From positions 1,178,001-1,242,000 of the forward strand of contig JBCAQO010000003.1 in the NCBI GenBank assembly GCA_039111635.1: 64,000 bases of DNA, read 5' to 3'. A model generated the notes under the pieces. The model had not been told where the DNA came from, ran no database searches, and worked only from the letters and a program-made list of their open reading frames with translations. Source of the stretch: Heterobasidion occidentale. Lineage: Eukaryota; Basidiomycota; Agaricomycetes; Russulales; Bondarzewiaceae. Position 1 is the first letter of the stretch, and every line of letters begins with the position of its first letter. Both the position numbers and the translations under genes were made by a program. Of this stretch, positions 22,139 through 33,653 are shown one piece after another.

Positions 22139-23100
22139 TGGCTTCACCGCGCTCGAGCAATCGTCCAGAATCGCCGACAGGCGAGTATGCATCCTGCTTG
22201 CTGCGAACAAGTTGGTATCTGAGGGCCTGTTGTTGACTCTTTGATTTGATACACGCTGCAGGCTCTACCATGAGCAGCGCCAGCCCTTCGAGTGCGGAGC
22301 ACACGCCTCTTGGTAGCGAAAGCACCGTTTCGGCCTCTCTACGTCACCGCCAACCAGTTCCTATGCGCATAACTGGAGAGGTACGAACGTCGCCTAACCT
22401 TACTATATCCGACTTGATCCCGCTATAGTATACCACGGATTCGGTATGAACTCGCCAACCTCGACTTTCTCTGCGTTTACCGCGAACTCGACTTTTGGAG
22501 AGCGCCTGGTTGGCCGGACCGCTGGCCCATCAAGCTTGTCGGCACCCACTCATAAACTCACTATCCGCGCAGACCCCACGATGGTCACATGTTTTGACCC
22601 TGCAGACAAGGAACTCTATAATCTGTGGGTGCCCCGCTCCTAAATGTCTGTACGCAGTACTACGCACGGTATGGATACTTTAGCAGACGTGTCAGGAAGA
22701 GAGCGTGGCAGTGTTCTTGAGCTACCTTATTGAGTCGGTGATATCCCCCGCATCGGGAACTTTGATCGGCGCCGGGTGCAGATGCTGCGCCACGAATCGC
22801 ATTTTTACTGATCATTCCCATGAGACAGAATGTAGCGCCAGCTGATAAGTTCATTGGTCTCATATTTTTTATCATTGACAGTTTTCGAATATGGCTAACC
22901 TTGAAGCTTGACGGATGGTCACATTCCAGTGCTGTAGCATTGCGTCAATTACCTCCCACGTCGATGTCTTCGTTTTTCGGTATAAACACAACGCATTGGG
23001 TTTTCGATGACGGTAGGTAGGCACGTCCCGGCGGATACAAGCATATTAATCAGCACATCTATCTCGGCTATCCCGGAGTGGTATGATCGTCTTATAAGGC
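22139..23100 (+). CDS. Hypothetical protein, structure unresolved
   Basis: Clear coding signal starts at ATG 22139 (MASPRSSNRPESPTG), then a GC-donor intron at 22181 leads to a Ser/Thr-rich exon (STMSSASPSSAEHTPLG, RHRQPVPMRITGE) and another (YHGFGMNSPTSTFSAF, LTIRADPTMVTCFDPADKEL, YNLW). Beyond 22628 a possible exon reads CQEESVAVFLSYLIES, and another NVAPADKFIGLIFFIIDSF with a hydrophobic stretch, but splice junctions are not convincing. Most of the N-terminus is disordered. It could be a membrane protein, a damaged gene, or an extended 5' part of the following RTA1-like gene. I do not recognise the family. Confidence 0.4.
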
Positions 23101-23169
23101 GTGAGTCTGCAGCAATGTTTCGACCACGTTTGGTCTTTCAGTGTTTTCTCAACACACACCGTAGCCTCC

Positions 23170-24538
23170 ATGGTCCCTCCCGTCGCTCGAAGGATCCATG
23201 CAGCGATAATATTTAGCGTATTTTCCATCATTCTGACGGCAACGCCTACAATGGCGAAAGGTTCTTCGGTGCCTTGCCCCGCAGACCCATTTGCGGATCC
23301 TGCCCATGATCCATGCAACGGTCTTCGCGGTATTGCGTCGAACACGCTCACTGCGGTAGCATTCAGTCTGTCCTTTTTCGTCTTTCCGCTATGCACCTGA
23401 AAACTAACGTGAGATCTACTCTTGGCTGATAGCTTTGATCGTGGTCTCTGCGCTTGTGCAAAGCCTGAGCATGCTCAAATGGGGAGCATGGTGGATGCTC
23501 TGCCTAGTCATCGGCGAATACAGTACATGTCCTTTCTCGCCTCGAAATAATGTCAAAGGACGATCACACGACTGACCCTTCATCCAGCTTTCGCGCTGGG
23601 TATTGGCTTGCGATTCGGACTGCACTTCCATCCCGACTCTAAAGGCATCTACATCGCGGAATATCTCTTCGTCGTGTTGTCCGTGCGTGATTTCCCAGCT
23701 ACTCCCAGAAAATCTATTCATAGTGTTCGTTCAGCCGTGTGCTTTCATTGCTGCGGATTACATCTTGCTTGGACGGCTAGCGAGGTTCCTGCGCTGTGAG
23801 AAACATCTACTAGTTCCTGCGCACCGTATCACCGCGATATTCCTATCATCCGACGTCACGACGTTCTTGATCCAGGTCAGCTCCACGGCGTCTACCCGTG
23901 TCCACAACGACTGATCGCACCGTTCACAGGCCGCAGGCGGTGGAGTGTCGATAGGTTCCACCACAGCTCAGGGCGCCCAGACCGGATCAAACGTGTTTTT
24001 CTGTTCATACGTCGTTCATTGACCGTTGATTTTTCAGTCGGCACCGTCGGTAGATTTTCCTCGCCGGGCTTGCCATCCAGCTACTGTCGTTTCTTTTCTT
24101 CACATGCACGTTCCTTCTCTTCCTATACAGAGTACACAAATACGAGCAACAGGCCTGGACGATACATCGAGGACAGCACTGGTACACTGACTGGAGAAGC
24201 CTAGCTGTTGCCCTTCTCGTCAGCTGCGTCGGCATCTTGGTGAGGCGATCCGCTCAGCGTTTGATGTCGGAAGAAGTTGCATTCCTGACACTGCCTCACA
24301 GATCCGCTCTGTCTACCGCACGATCGAGCTATCGCAGGGTTTCGAAGGGCCCATCGCCACGAACGAGGGCTTCTTTTATGGGCTCGACACACTCCCGCTG
24401 TTCGTCGCTGTCGTTGTGTACTGCCCATTCTGGCCAGGCCGATTCATTCCTCCGTTGTCAAACTTCTCGATAAGTAACATGGAAGCCGCGCCAGAGAAGT
24501 CGATGGCGTCGCAAGAGAGCGATGGGCGTGCTAGATAG
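23170..24538 (+). CDS. RTA1-like seven-helix membrane protein
   Basis: It begins MVPPVARRIHAAIIFSVF with a hydrophobic leader, then a Cys-containing loop (SSVPCPADPFADPAHDPCNG) and a series of membrane helices (NTLTAVAFSLSFFVF, LIVVSALVQSLSMLKWGAW, FALGIGLRFGLHF, AEYLFVVLS). RTA1 family landmarks are DVTTFLIQAAGGG and, near the end, IRSVYRTIELSQGFEG, FFYGLDTLPLFVAVVVY and WPGRFIPP. Fungal relatives (Rta1, Rsb1) are linked to lipid-translocation and resistance to sterol or sphingoid-base stress. The stop is TAG at 24536, with six or so short introns. Regulation cannot be seen. Confidence 0.85.
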
Positions 24539-24982
24539 TCTGTTATTCTATAGCAGGAGTAGTATGTATCGATTTTGCTTGTGTGTGCATGCTATGCAGC
24601 ACGTAGACTTCGGACAGTCATTCGTTAATCATAAATTATTTGATTACTGCTTACAGTGAGCGTAAAATAATGCAGTTCCCTATGTCGATCTGAATCGCAT
24701 CTTGGAGTAGTATGAGCGATTCCATCGGCCCCCGAAGCGCTGAAGGTTTTCACGGGTAGTCGACGAACAAAGATCTTAGAAGCAAGGGTCTGGGAAGTCG
24801 ATAATTTTGGAAGTCTGCTTCGCTGCATTGCAAATAGCGTGTGGCGGGAACGGCGCTGTCTGCCCCAGCTGCAAATCCCTGAGAAGGACAGAGAAGAATG
24901 CGGGAATTAAGCGTCGGTCAATTTCGATAGAACGGCGTGCAACCACACACACCGAATATCGAATTGCAGTGATATATTAATA
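24539..24982. other. Convergent intergenic
   Basis: This 444 bp stretch between the 3' ends of the RTA1-like and Rpr2/Snm1-like genes contains an A+T-rich segment near 24620-24680. No coding exon was recognised. Confidence 0.4.
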
Positions 24983-25636
24983 TCATAGACCACCCAAAAA
25001 AGCAGCCAAGCCTGTGGTTCCCGCCCCTGCCTTCTCCTGTGCTTGTCTTTCTTTATTTTTCGCCAACATTTCCTGCAGCCCAGCCTTCTTCTTTGGTCGA
25101 GACTTTTTTGATGCGCGAGGTTGGGAGCTGAGAGGTGAGGGCGCAGGGGAGGGAGATTGAGGTTGAGGGACGGGCGTAAATGACGAGGCTCTGGAGCTGC
25201 CGTTCGGCGGATCTCCAGGTCGAAGGGGATCGTGTTCGGGGAGTTGAGGCGTGACGGGAGAATCGATGGCTCCGATGGGGGTCTTGGGCTCTGAGACGCG
25301 CCCTCGAACACGGGCGAACAAGGATGCGTTTCCGCCCGAAATGGGGATACGTGTTAGATGGCCACAAGAGTGACAGATGTGTTGTATGGAACGCGCGAGG
25401 CCCTTGGCCTTGAGTCGGGATCGAGAGTGTTTCATGCGGGTCATCCGAACGTTTCCCGCACCGTCAAGGAGGAAGCGGCCGCATTTGGAGCAATTGAAGG
25501 GCGATAGAGCGGGGTGATCCGGGTGGAGCAGACGCACTCTGGCCGCATGGCAGGCTGCGATGTGCGGAGAGGCGGACTGGAGTGTGAACGGGAGCGAGAG
25601 CTGGAACTCAGTCGTAGCAGCGAGTTCCGAGGCCAT
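24983..25636 (-). CDS. Rpr2/Rpp21/Snm1-like RNase P/MRP subunit
   Basis: This is a single-exon gene of 217 aa. The N-terminal helical part (ASPHIAACHAARVRLLHP) is followed by two zinc-ribbon knuckles, CSKCG and CHSCGH, about 40 residues apart, separated by a basic stretch (RMTRMKHSRSRLKAKG). This matches the RNase P Rpr2/Rpp21/Snm1 domain, a protein component of RNase P or RNase MRP that processes tRNA or rRNA precursors. The C-terminal half is Pro/Ser-rich, ending with a basic segment (ASKKSRPKKKAGLQEML) and GLAAFLGGL. Snm1 (RNase MRP) is a slightly better guess than Rpr2 because of the long tail. It is divergent from the BTB gene. Confidence 0.7.
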   Translation of the reverse strand: MASELAATTEFQLSLPFTLQSASPHIAACHAARVRLLHPDHPALSPFNCSKCGRFLLDGAGNVRMTRMKHSRSRLKAKGLARSIQHICHSCGHLTRIPISGGNASLFARVRGRVSEPKTPIGAIDSPVTPQLPEHDPLRPGDPPNGSSRASSFTPVPQPQSPSPAPSPLSSQPRASKKSRPKKKAGLQEMLAKNKERQAQEKAGAGTTGLAAFLGGL

Positions 25637-25867
25637 GCCTGATGATGACGAGGCGGTGTGACGTGACGCGTTATTTGGCCATGGCCGAAGAAGGGAAGCA
25701 TTGTTTGGACGGGCGTTTGTTGTGCAAGCCGGGTCGCTATTGTTCTGCGTGCTCGGCCATGGCCCTCATAACACCCAAACACCCAAGATCCCCCTGTCCC
25801 TCCCCATCTCTTCCGCTTGGCCGCCTGCCGCCTCAAACATTCCACCCGATCCACACGCTTTTGCAGC

Positions 25868-27419
25868 ATGCTCGCCACGCAGCGCTCCCACTCCTCTCGC
25901 CATGCCCCCATCTCTTATCCTCTCTCTCCACAGAACTCTCCCCCACAAAGCTTCGAATCGCACTCTCCCATGTCCGCAAAGACCACTCGCCATCCACGCA
26001 GGCCATCTCTCTCCAGCCCCATGTCTTGGCTGAGCCGCAACTCGTCCTCGGCATCGCAGCATGCACCATACGCCCCTGCTGCGAAGCCTGTCCGCATATC
26101 GGAGCCCAAGCTCTCCAAGACCCTTGACAGTCTGGCTCATGCACGTAATGGCTCATTAGGGACCGGCGCAGTCGTCGTGCGAACCCCACAAGAGGCTCTG
26201 GCTGGCTCCGGCGTCACTGTAGACGCCGCGTCTGATCCAGAACCGCAGGAGGACGACTCGGAGGAGAGTGACATCCCAGAAGAAGAAGAAGAGGAGGAGG
26301 CTGAATCCAACGTTGTGCACCTCAACTCGCCTCCCTCGAGCCCGACATTGCCCCCTCTCCCGATATCGAAGAGTTCCCCAACACTTCCGCTGAGGGAACA
26401 CCCCACTCTACCAGCGAAACCGAGCCGTCCCCCGCCGCCCGCTCCCGCTTCGACGGACTCTTCACCACGTTCTTCGCTCAAGCATAGGGCCCCATCACCC
26501 CCAATCTCTTCGTTCTTCCCTGGGGTCCCGCCTCTTCCTGCCCATCTCGCCCTTCCGCCGCCACCGCCGCCACCGCCATTTGATTGCATACTCCTCTCGT
26601 CAGTTCCCACCAACGCCATCGACATGTCAAAGATAATCGTCACGTTGGAGACTTGCACCGCAACGCACCGCACGACCCTGACGACTCTCACGTCCCGCCC
26701 GTCGTATCTGGCGAACTACCTCAAGTCGCTCTTCCGATCGCACCGCGACTCTGCGGCCTCGCTGCAGTCGCAGACTAGCGAATACGCCGGCTCGCCAGAC
26801 ACAGCGTTCAATTCAATTTTCCATCAGCACCTGGCCTCGTCTGGACTGCTGCCGCAATCCGCGACCAACGTCCACCTGTTCCTCGATCGCCCCAGCGCTC
26901 CGTACGTCATTCTTTTTCTACAGCTGATGTGTGCCTCACTCTGACCTTTTCCGTTCTCACAGATACGATCACATCTTGACGTACCTCCGCTCTCCTCCCG
27001 CCACTATCGACCACACCCCCGCTCTCCCCCACGCCGTCCAGCTGCACACAACCACCACCCCGCGCATCGAAGCGCTCGTCGCCCTCCGGGACGAGGCGCG
27101 GTACCTCGGCCTGGACGACCTCCACAAGCTCTGCGTCGACGAGCTGCGCACGCGCCCCGCGACGCGCATCCGCGGCGGGTCCATCCGCAGCACGCACACC
27201 GTGCGCGACCAGGTCTCGCCGCGCTGCTCCCACGAAAGCGCGCGCGACACCGAGAGCCCGCCGCGCGGCGTCGCGAACGACGCCCGGCGGACGAGCCCGA
27301 GCGACCTTGCCGCGGCGCTGCACCATCGCCTCGCAGGTCGAGAGCAGGGCGGCGAGGTGAAGAGGGAAGGCTCCGTTGCGCACTCTGCGCGCTCGCGTCC
27401 GGTCGGCAATTGGGTGTAG
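25868..27419 (+). CDS. BTB/POZ-like domain protein
   Basis: It starts MLATQRSHSSRHAPISYP, with ATG at 25868. A long disordered N-terminal half has an acidic run (DDSEESDIPEEEEEEEAES), proline tracts (LPPPPPPPPF) and many Ser. A BTB-like region follows (IIVTLETCTATHRTTLTTL, YLANYLKSLF, FHQHLASSGLLP, NVHLFLDRPSAP). One intron, about 26902-26961, joins to YDHILTYLRS and then LVALRDEARYLGLDDLHKLC, the typical end of a T1/KCTD-type BTB fold. The C-terminus is basic and Ser-rich. BTB proteins dimerise and often recruit Cul3. The GC content around 27060-27300 is notably high compared with the flanks. Confidence 0.75.
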
Positions 27420-28089
27420 ACGGCCTGTACTGTATATTGGGGGTTTTTTTTTGCCGAGTCCTGATACTTTCTGGCATGTTGTGAAGTCCTTTCGATCCTT
27501 CTCATTAGTCTGCCTCGTTTTGCGTTAATCCCCCGCTCTTTTGTATCGCTACTATAGTTCCTTATGGTTGTATCTAGTGTCGCTCCTTCTATGCCGGCGC
27601 TGTAGCCTATTGAATCACAAATATATTCGCTCCTTAGAACAGAGGGCATGTGTTCGCATCATCATTTGTACTGCCGACGCTTAGATACTCACTCTGGACA
27701 AAGATCTTGACAAACCCTGACGCGAACACAACCCAAGTCCGTTCAATGTCGAAACAGTGACCCACATGATTTGATAGAGGAAGACATCAAAAGTTATTTT
27801 GCGAACGAAATACCTACAATATACAAGTACAACCTCGTTTTCGTCCAGCACATGCCAACGAGGCAAAGAAAACACAAAACAGACAAACAGACGCGGTACC
27901 TGACAACAGCGTGTTCGATAAGAATCCCAGACATGTTGTGGAGGGAAAGAAAAAGAAAGCGGAGGGAAGAAGGGAGACACAAACGGGCGACACATTTCAG
28001 CGGGAAGAGCGTGCATGGTGGCGGAACTAATAGTACAGATAATACCGAATCCCAAAGTCGTTGGAGACGAGGTGAGGACAGAGATGTCA
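27420..28089. other. Convergent intergenic, 3' regions
   Basis: This 670 bp stretch between the BTB gene and SSD1 contains a poly-T tract (about 27446-27453) and polypurine runs near 27940-27975. A plus-strand open frame (27771-28142) is Lys/Arg-rich, overlaps the SSD1 end and has no domain. Confidence 0.4.
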
Positions 28090-31000
28090 TCACTGCTTCT
28101 GCGACTTCTCTTGAGAGTAGGGGTTCACGCTGTAGACCTTGATCACAGGAGGGCTCTTCGTCAAGTCCGCAGTGACAATCACCTGAGATGCATGATAAGC
28201 GAAGGGTCAATTATAGCTAAATGAGAGCAGAACTCACGGGGACGGTCATGAGCTCCTTAATTTCTTGGATCTTGTGGCCGGAAGTCGTTGTCTTCAAGCC
28301 CTCAAACTCTGGCATAACCTTCGCCATGGACAACAAGCGTTGCTTAGACGTCTCGTTCTTCACGTCAGTATCCTTATCATCGCGGCCCAACACGATCTCA
28401 TCATCGCCATCATCTTCATCGAAGAGAGCTTTCTCATCGTGAAGTGAGCGGGAAGCCACCTCCATCTTCACAGCATGCTGTTCAGCGTTTTGCTTGACCT
28501 TCTTGAGATGCTCATCGTCGCTGTTTTCCGCAAGCCAAGTGATGACGTCGCGATCGGACCAATAAATCTGGAGTGTGTGTGCGTGCTCGTCGTAGACGTG
28601 ATTCTGCGCTATTCATGAGAGGCTGCAAACTCAATCTTGAGAAAAGAAACTCACATCGATGGGCATCTGGTCAACATGGACCCTCTTTTCGATGCCAAAT
28701 TCGGGGACGAGAACATCGAAAGCGGCGTCGAGAACAGCGACTACCTTGGCTTCGCGCACGACAGGCCCATATCGAGAAGTCAGATCCGAGATCAACACGC
28801 ATAGATGAAGATGCGCAGACTGCTCTTGGGCGAGCTGAGCAGAGTCCCGTTTGCTGGAAACAAGATCAGGGACGTCACGAACTGTATGCATACATTGACT
28901 CACATATTGCATTGCTGAGTGACCTTGGCAACAGCATCTCGGTCCATGGCAAATTTACTTTCAACTGGGAAACATCAGACACGGGAGAATATGAGACTTG
29001 ACCTGCTACGAACCGGTGCCTTGCAGAACATGTTCAAGCTGACGGTGGACTAACACATCCGCATAGCGACGAATGGGAGACGTAAAATGAGTGTACAACG
29101 GAACATTCAATGCGTAGTGATGATATTTCGCAATATCAAGCATGCCGGCACAGAAGTACCTCGCCCGGTGGGTGGACTTGAAGACCAGCAACTCCAAAAG
29201 TTTGCGAGCGGTAGGATCCTCGATAGCATTGAAGGAACGCATGATGGCACCTGATGAAGACGTATCGAGATTGTATCCCAGACGTTGAGCCCGTTCCGCC
29301 AACATGTTCTGAACGACCAATGAGCAAGATTTGATGAAACTTGTCGGTAAAGTAACTCACAAGGCGGCGTTCTATAGGAACATCATGGCGGCGAAGGAGC
29401 GCCTGCTCAGGGAGGTTGACGGCGATCTGTTGAGCGACGGTCACGTTCGTGAGAAGCATGAACTACGAGTGCAAGGTCAGCACCAAGATAGCCATGGGAC
29501 GTAGACCAGCATACCTCCTCAACCAGCTGGTTGGATTCATGACGCTCATAACCTGAGCAGTCAACTGGGATACCAGACTCGTCCAAAGTGAAAGACAGGC
29601 GAAGAGATTCATGGCTGAGGGCACCATTCTGGAATCGACGAGTGCGCAACTCGCTTGCAAAGTCCCACAAAACCTTGATATCGTTCTCGATAGCTGAGGC
29701 ATCATGTTCCGGGCTGACTGGTACGTCTGCCAAGAGTTTACCTTCGATGACATTCTGAGCATTGGAATACGAAAGCTTCGCAGCCGATCTGGCAAATATG
29801 TTCAGTCGCTAAAGATAGAAAAGCCGAACAGATACAACTCACTTGACAATTGTCTTGCCAAACCATTTCTTGACGACTCGAGCATCCTTAGTCATCGTCA
29901 GGATGACGGAAAACGCCAAACGTTCATGTCCAGGTTTCAGGCTGCACAGCTCCTCGCTGAGCGCAGGTGGCAGCATTGAGACAACACGTTGAACAAGATA
30001 AACGCTCGTGGCGCGTTTGCGAGCATCACGGTCCAAGGCAGTGTTGGGTTTGACGAAGTACGAGACGTCGGCAATATGGATACCGATATCATAAGTCCCA
30101 TCGTCGTTCAACTTGACAGAAAGAGCGTCATCCAGATCCTTAGCCGTGTCGGGATCGATCGTGAAGATACGCTCATTTCGAAGATCCTTACGAATCTCGA
30201 ACTCCCTCTCAGGGATCCTGGACGATCAATCAATAACGAATATTGAGTTGTAAACGAGTGACGTACGACCAGGGAATCGGTGGTAAACACTTGAGCACGC
30301 TATCTGAAAAGTCCTCCGTCGGGAAATTGCAATCTTTCAGCAAAGCACTCGTCTCCACTTCGATATCGCCAATAGGTCCAAGCTCCTCGACCAAGGTCCC
30401 AAAGGGATGCAACGAGCTGATAGGCTGTGACTCCATTCGTTGAATAAAATGCTGAAGGCTTGGAAAATACCACGTACATGACGCTTGATGCAAGCAACAA
30501 AGAGCTTGTTGATGTATGAGTCAGAGTTCTGAACGAAGTCAGGAGGCGCTTGTTCGGTAGGAATGGCAATAAGCGGGACACGCTTATCGGTGGGCTTGAA
30601 CCAAACGATCTTGGGGCGGTCAATGGGGCGCCTAGGTTCATCGCCACGATCACCCTCGCGTTCGCGACGTTCAGCTTCCTGTTTCTCCTTCGTGGCAGCG
30701 GAGGACGGACGCAAGAGACCCAAGGTGCCGGAGAACAACTGGCCGGGCATTCGCTCCACAACGGCCACAACGTGACCAGCGAACTGCGGCTTAACTTCGT
30801 CGGTAACTCTAAAGGCAAATGGTCAGAAGAAGCATGAGATCGAAGAAGCGTGTGACAAACTCTTCGTCTTCGAAAAGCATGAGGCCTTGGCCTTCGACTT
30901 CGACGTCATCCTTCTTCTTGTCATTCTTGCGTCCAGCAGTGCTCTTCATCTCATAAGCTGCGTTCTCCTCCTTTTTCCTCTTCTTCTCTTCTTTTTCCTT

Positions 31001-33168
31001 CTTCGTACCCCACACCTCATCAACGTCAAGCAGTTCCACGGCAACAATGTCGCCCTCCAGGGCACGATTACGGTCCTTTGACCCACATATGTAGATGTCA
31101 GCATCCAAAACCTCCGTAGAGACATAGGCGTCTGAGCGGTTGCGCTTATTCACGCGCAAGATACCAACGACTAGTTTACCGGTAGCAAGGAGCGGTGGTA
31201 GGGATGCCTGAGGAAGGTAAGGAGCGAAAAGCGACTTGCGTTGGGGTTGATTGGATTGCTGTTGTAATTGAGACTGGAACTGCTGCTGCTGTTGCTGAAG
31301 AAGGTTGATACCCCCAAGTCCCAAGCCCATCATATTCGCGGCCATCATGTTGGGCAGCATATTAGGAAAGCTGAAAGATGGGATCTTCTGATGATGTCCT
31401 CCTGCAGCTGCACGGAACTGCTGGAGGCTTTGCAATTGAGCTTGGGCCTGGGCAAGGTCTGCGGTGAAAGCGTTGTTTTGTTGGACACCGCCGACGCCAC
31501 CATCTGGAAATCGAGAAAGGCATCAGCAAAATTTTGTGAGCAGCATCTACCAAACTTACTCAGGCGCCAGCTGGAATCCGCCCTGGACGCTTGTCGGGAA
31601 TGTCCGCCAAATGCAGCAGGAGGAGCAAAGCCATCATCGAATCCATCCTGTCCAAGGGCGTTACTGTAACTGATAGATCCAAGAGCCTGTTGGGCTCCTG
31701 CTTTATTCAGAACATTAACGCTGTGCCTTCTACCGTGGCCACGAGGGACGCCCTGCGGCTGTCCGTCCATTCCCAGACTGATATTGCCCAAGCCTAGCTG
31801 GCTCATCAGACCCTGTTGACTTCCCAGGCCGTTCAATCCGCCAGCACCCATACTCATGGGAACGGTGCTGTGAACTCGGCGATGTGCGGCTGCCCGATTG
31901 GGAGCGAGGCCCGCCGTTTGGAAGGAAAGAACTTGATTGGAAGCCAGTTGCTGCTGGTACAGAGCCTGTTGATGACGCTGAAGCGCCTCGATTTCATTCT
32001 GTATAGCAATCTGAGGAAAGTTGATTTTCAATTTCATATTGGCGTCGAGGTGGATGAACGGTCATACCTGTTCGGCCATGATCCCCCTAATTTCTCCCGT
32101 GCTTTCGCTCCTCCTATGAGCAGGTTCTTGCTCAGCATAACCTGCAAGGGTTTGCTGCTGCGGAAATTGGAATCCGATGTCTTCTTCGCTGATAGGAGGG
32201 CCCATGGTCGAGTTCGTGCTGGGACGATGACGGGCACCAAACATGAATCCAGGCGCCAGCTGAGGACGGCCAGAAGGACCAACAATATCGGACTGTTCCT
32301 GTTGGGCGGCGAGAGCGGCGAAACGAGGCGCTGTGAAGTTCTGAGACTGCGAACGAGGGTGATGCCCCTGAGTGCTGTACAAGTTTTCTTGAATCTCGCC
32401 TTCTTCGTACGACACATTCCCGTTCCCGTAACCTTCCTCGATATCCTCCATCATGGGAACCAAGTGGGGCGAGAAATTGTTAAAGTTGCCAGACAGAGCT
32501 GAAGTACCCAGGGAAGCAGCCTTACGATGTCTCGGCGGAGGCTCGTTCGCATTAGGAGGGGGAAATCCGGAGGCACCGGGCGTGAAGATGGGAGCATTGG
32601 CGGGGAGAGTGGACGTAATGGTCTGCGGGAGAGGCATGGAGCTAGAGCTAGTCATGGTACCACCGCTCAATGGAAAGGTCTGATTGGGAGGCGATGTCGT
32701 CTTCAAATCTGCGATGACTCGTTGAAGAGAAGACAGAGCATCGCTGGCATCCGCACCTGGGATGGGTGCGGGAGGGGTGGATTGCTTGCCAGCAGATTGT
32801 TCCTTCCCGTTATTGCCTCCCTGACGATTACCTTGTGAAACAGAGGAAGGTCCCTTGCGGTGGGCAGGCCTCGCACCGCTGTTCCCCCTGCCTCGACTAT
32901 CATTCCTTTTGCCCTCGCTGCCTTTCTTGCCCGTGTCTGACCCATTTTCGGGGGCGGCAGAATTGGAGAGCTTCTTGCCACCAGCCCCAGACGAAGGTCT
33001 AGGGGTTCCCTGTGGAGGAGGCCCACTACCGCTCGATGGCTTAGACACCGATGGGTTGCGGCGAGGGCCACGGTTGTTGCCCTGTTGCGCTGAACCGTTG
33101 GACGTGGCTTTCTTGGCGTCTTTCTTGGGCTGATTTTGCTGGGGTTGTTGCGTGATTTCGTCGGTCAT
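28090..33168 (-). CDS. SSD1: Ssd1-like RNB-family protein (Dis3L2-related)
   Basis: It starts MTDEITQQPQQNQPKKDAKK. A long disordered N-terminus is rich in Q, N, G and S, with phospho-type motifs (HRKAASLG, HRRVHSTVP, GRRHSVNVL) that look like Cbk1/NDR sites (HxRxxS/T). Cold-shock-like domains follow (SLFAPYLPQASL, GKLVVGILRVNKRNRSDAYV, ALEGDIVAVELLD, PGQLFSGTLGLLRPS). The RNB domain contains DPDTAKDLDDALSV, YDIGIHIADVSYFV, RATSVYLVQRVVSMLP, FMLLTNVTVAQQI and YTHFTSPIRRYADVLVHRQL. The C-terminus (MAKVMPEFEGLKTTTSGHKI, VYSVNPYSQEKSQKQ) ends at TGA 28090. Ssd1 binds mRNAs for cell-wall proteins and represses translation under Cbk1 control. The acidic cluster looks complete here, unlike descriptions of yeast Ssd1. 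Confidence 0.95.
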
Positions 33169-33653
33169 TTCGTTCGTAAAACAGCTTTCGACGGGCTGTT
33201 GGTTAAGACGTTATGAATTGTTTTTGGTTTTTTGGTTTCCTGAAACGAATCCGATGACTGCGACGGGTTGACGGTCAGGATGAGGAGACTGATTGAGAGG
33301 CTGAACACACCTGGAAGTGGGAGATGTGTGTGATTTTATGGAAAGGCTTTGCCCTGTAGGGCGAGTGAGGGGATTATGGAGTGGTTGCCTTGGATAGGCG
33401 TGAAAGAACTTTGCTTATCGTTGTCAAGAGCGAAGAGAGGGATTGCGCTCGTCATATACTCAGTTACTGTTCATTTCATCTTCCGATGGCTGTACTTTCT
33501 CACGCTCCCCCACTTTCGTGGAACCCCATCGCAGCACGTAATCGCTGCGCCTGCCGCTTGCGCTTGCCATTTGCCTCCGTTTCATCCCGTCATCCATTGC
33601 TCCCAGCTTTATTCAAGAGGTAAAGTACTGTCTACACGAGAACTCAATGCTCT
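33169..33653. other. Intergenic, SSD1 5' region
   Basis: This 485 bp spacer holds the SSD1 promoter/5'UTR and the 3' end of the isocitrate dehydrogenase gene. Short T-rich runs occur near 33215-33235. No coding exon was recognised. Confidence 0.4.

Noticed and set aside
27771..28142. Plus-strand Lys/Arg-rich open frame
   Set aside because: It overlaps the 3' end of SSD1 in antisense and shows no domain.
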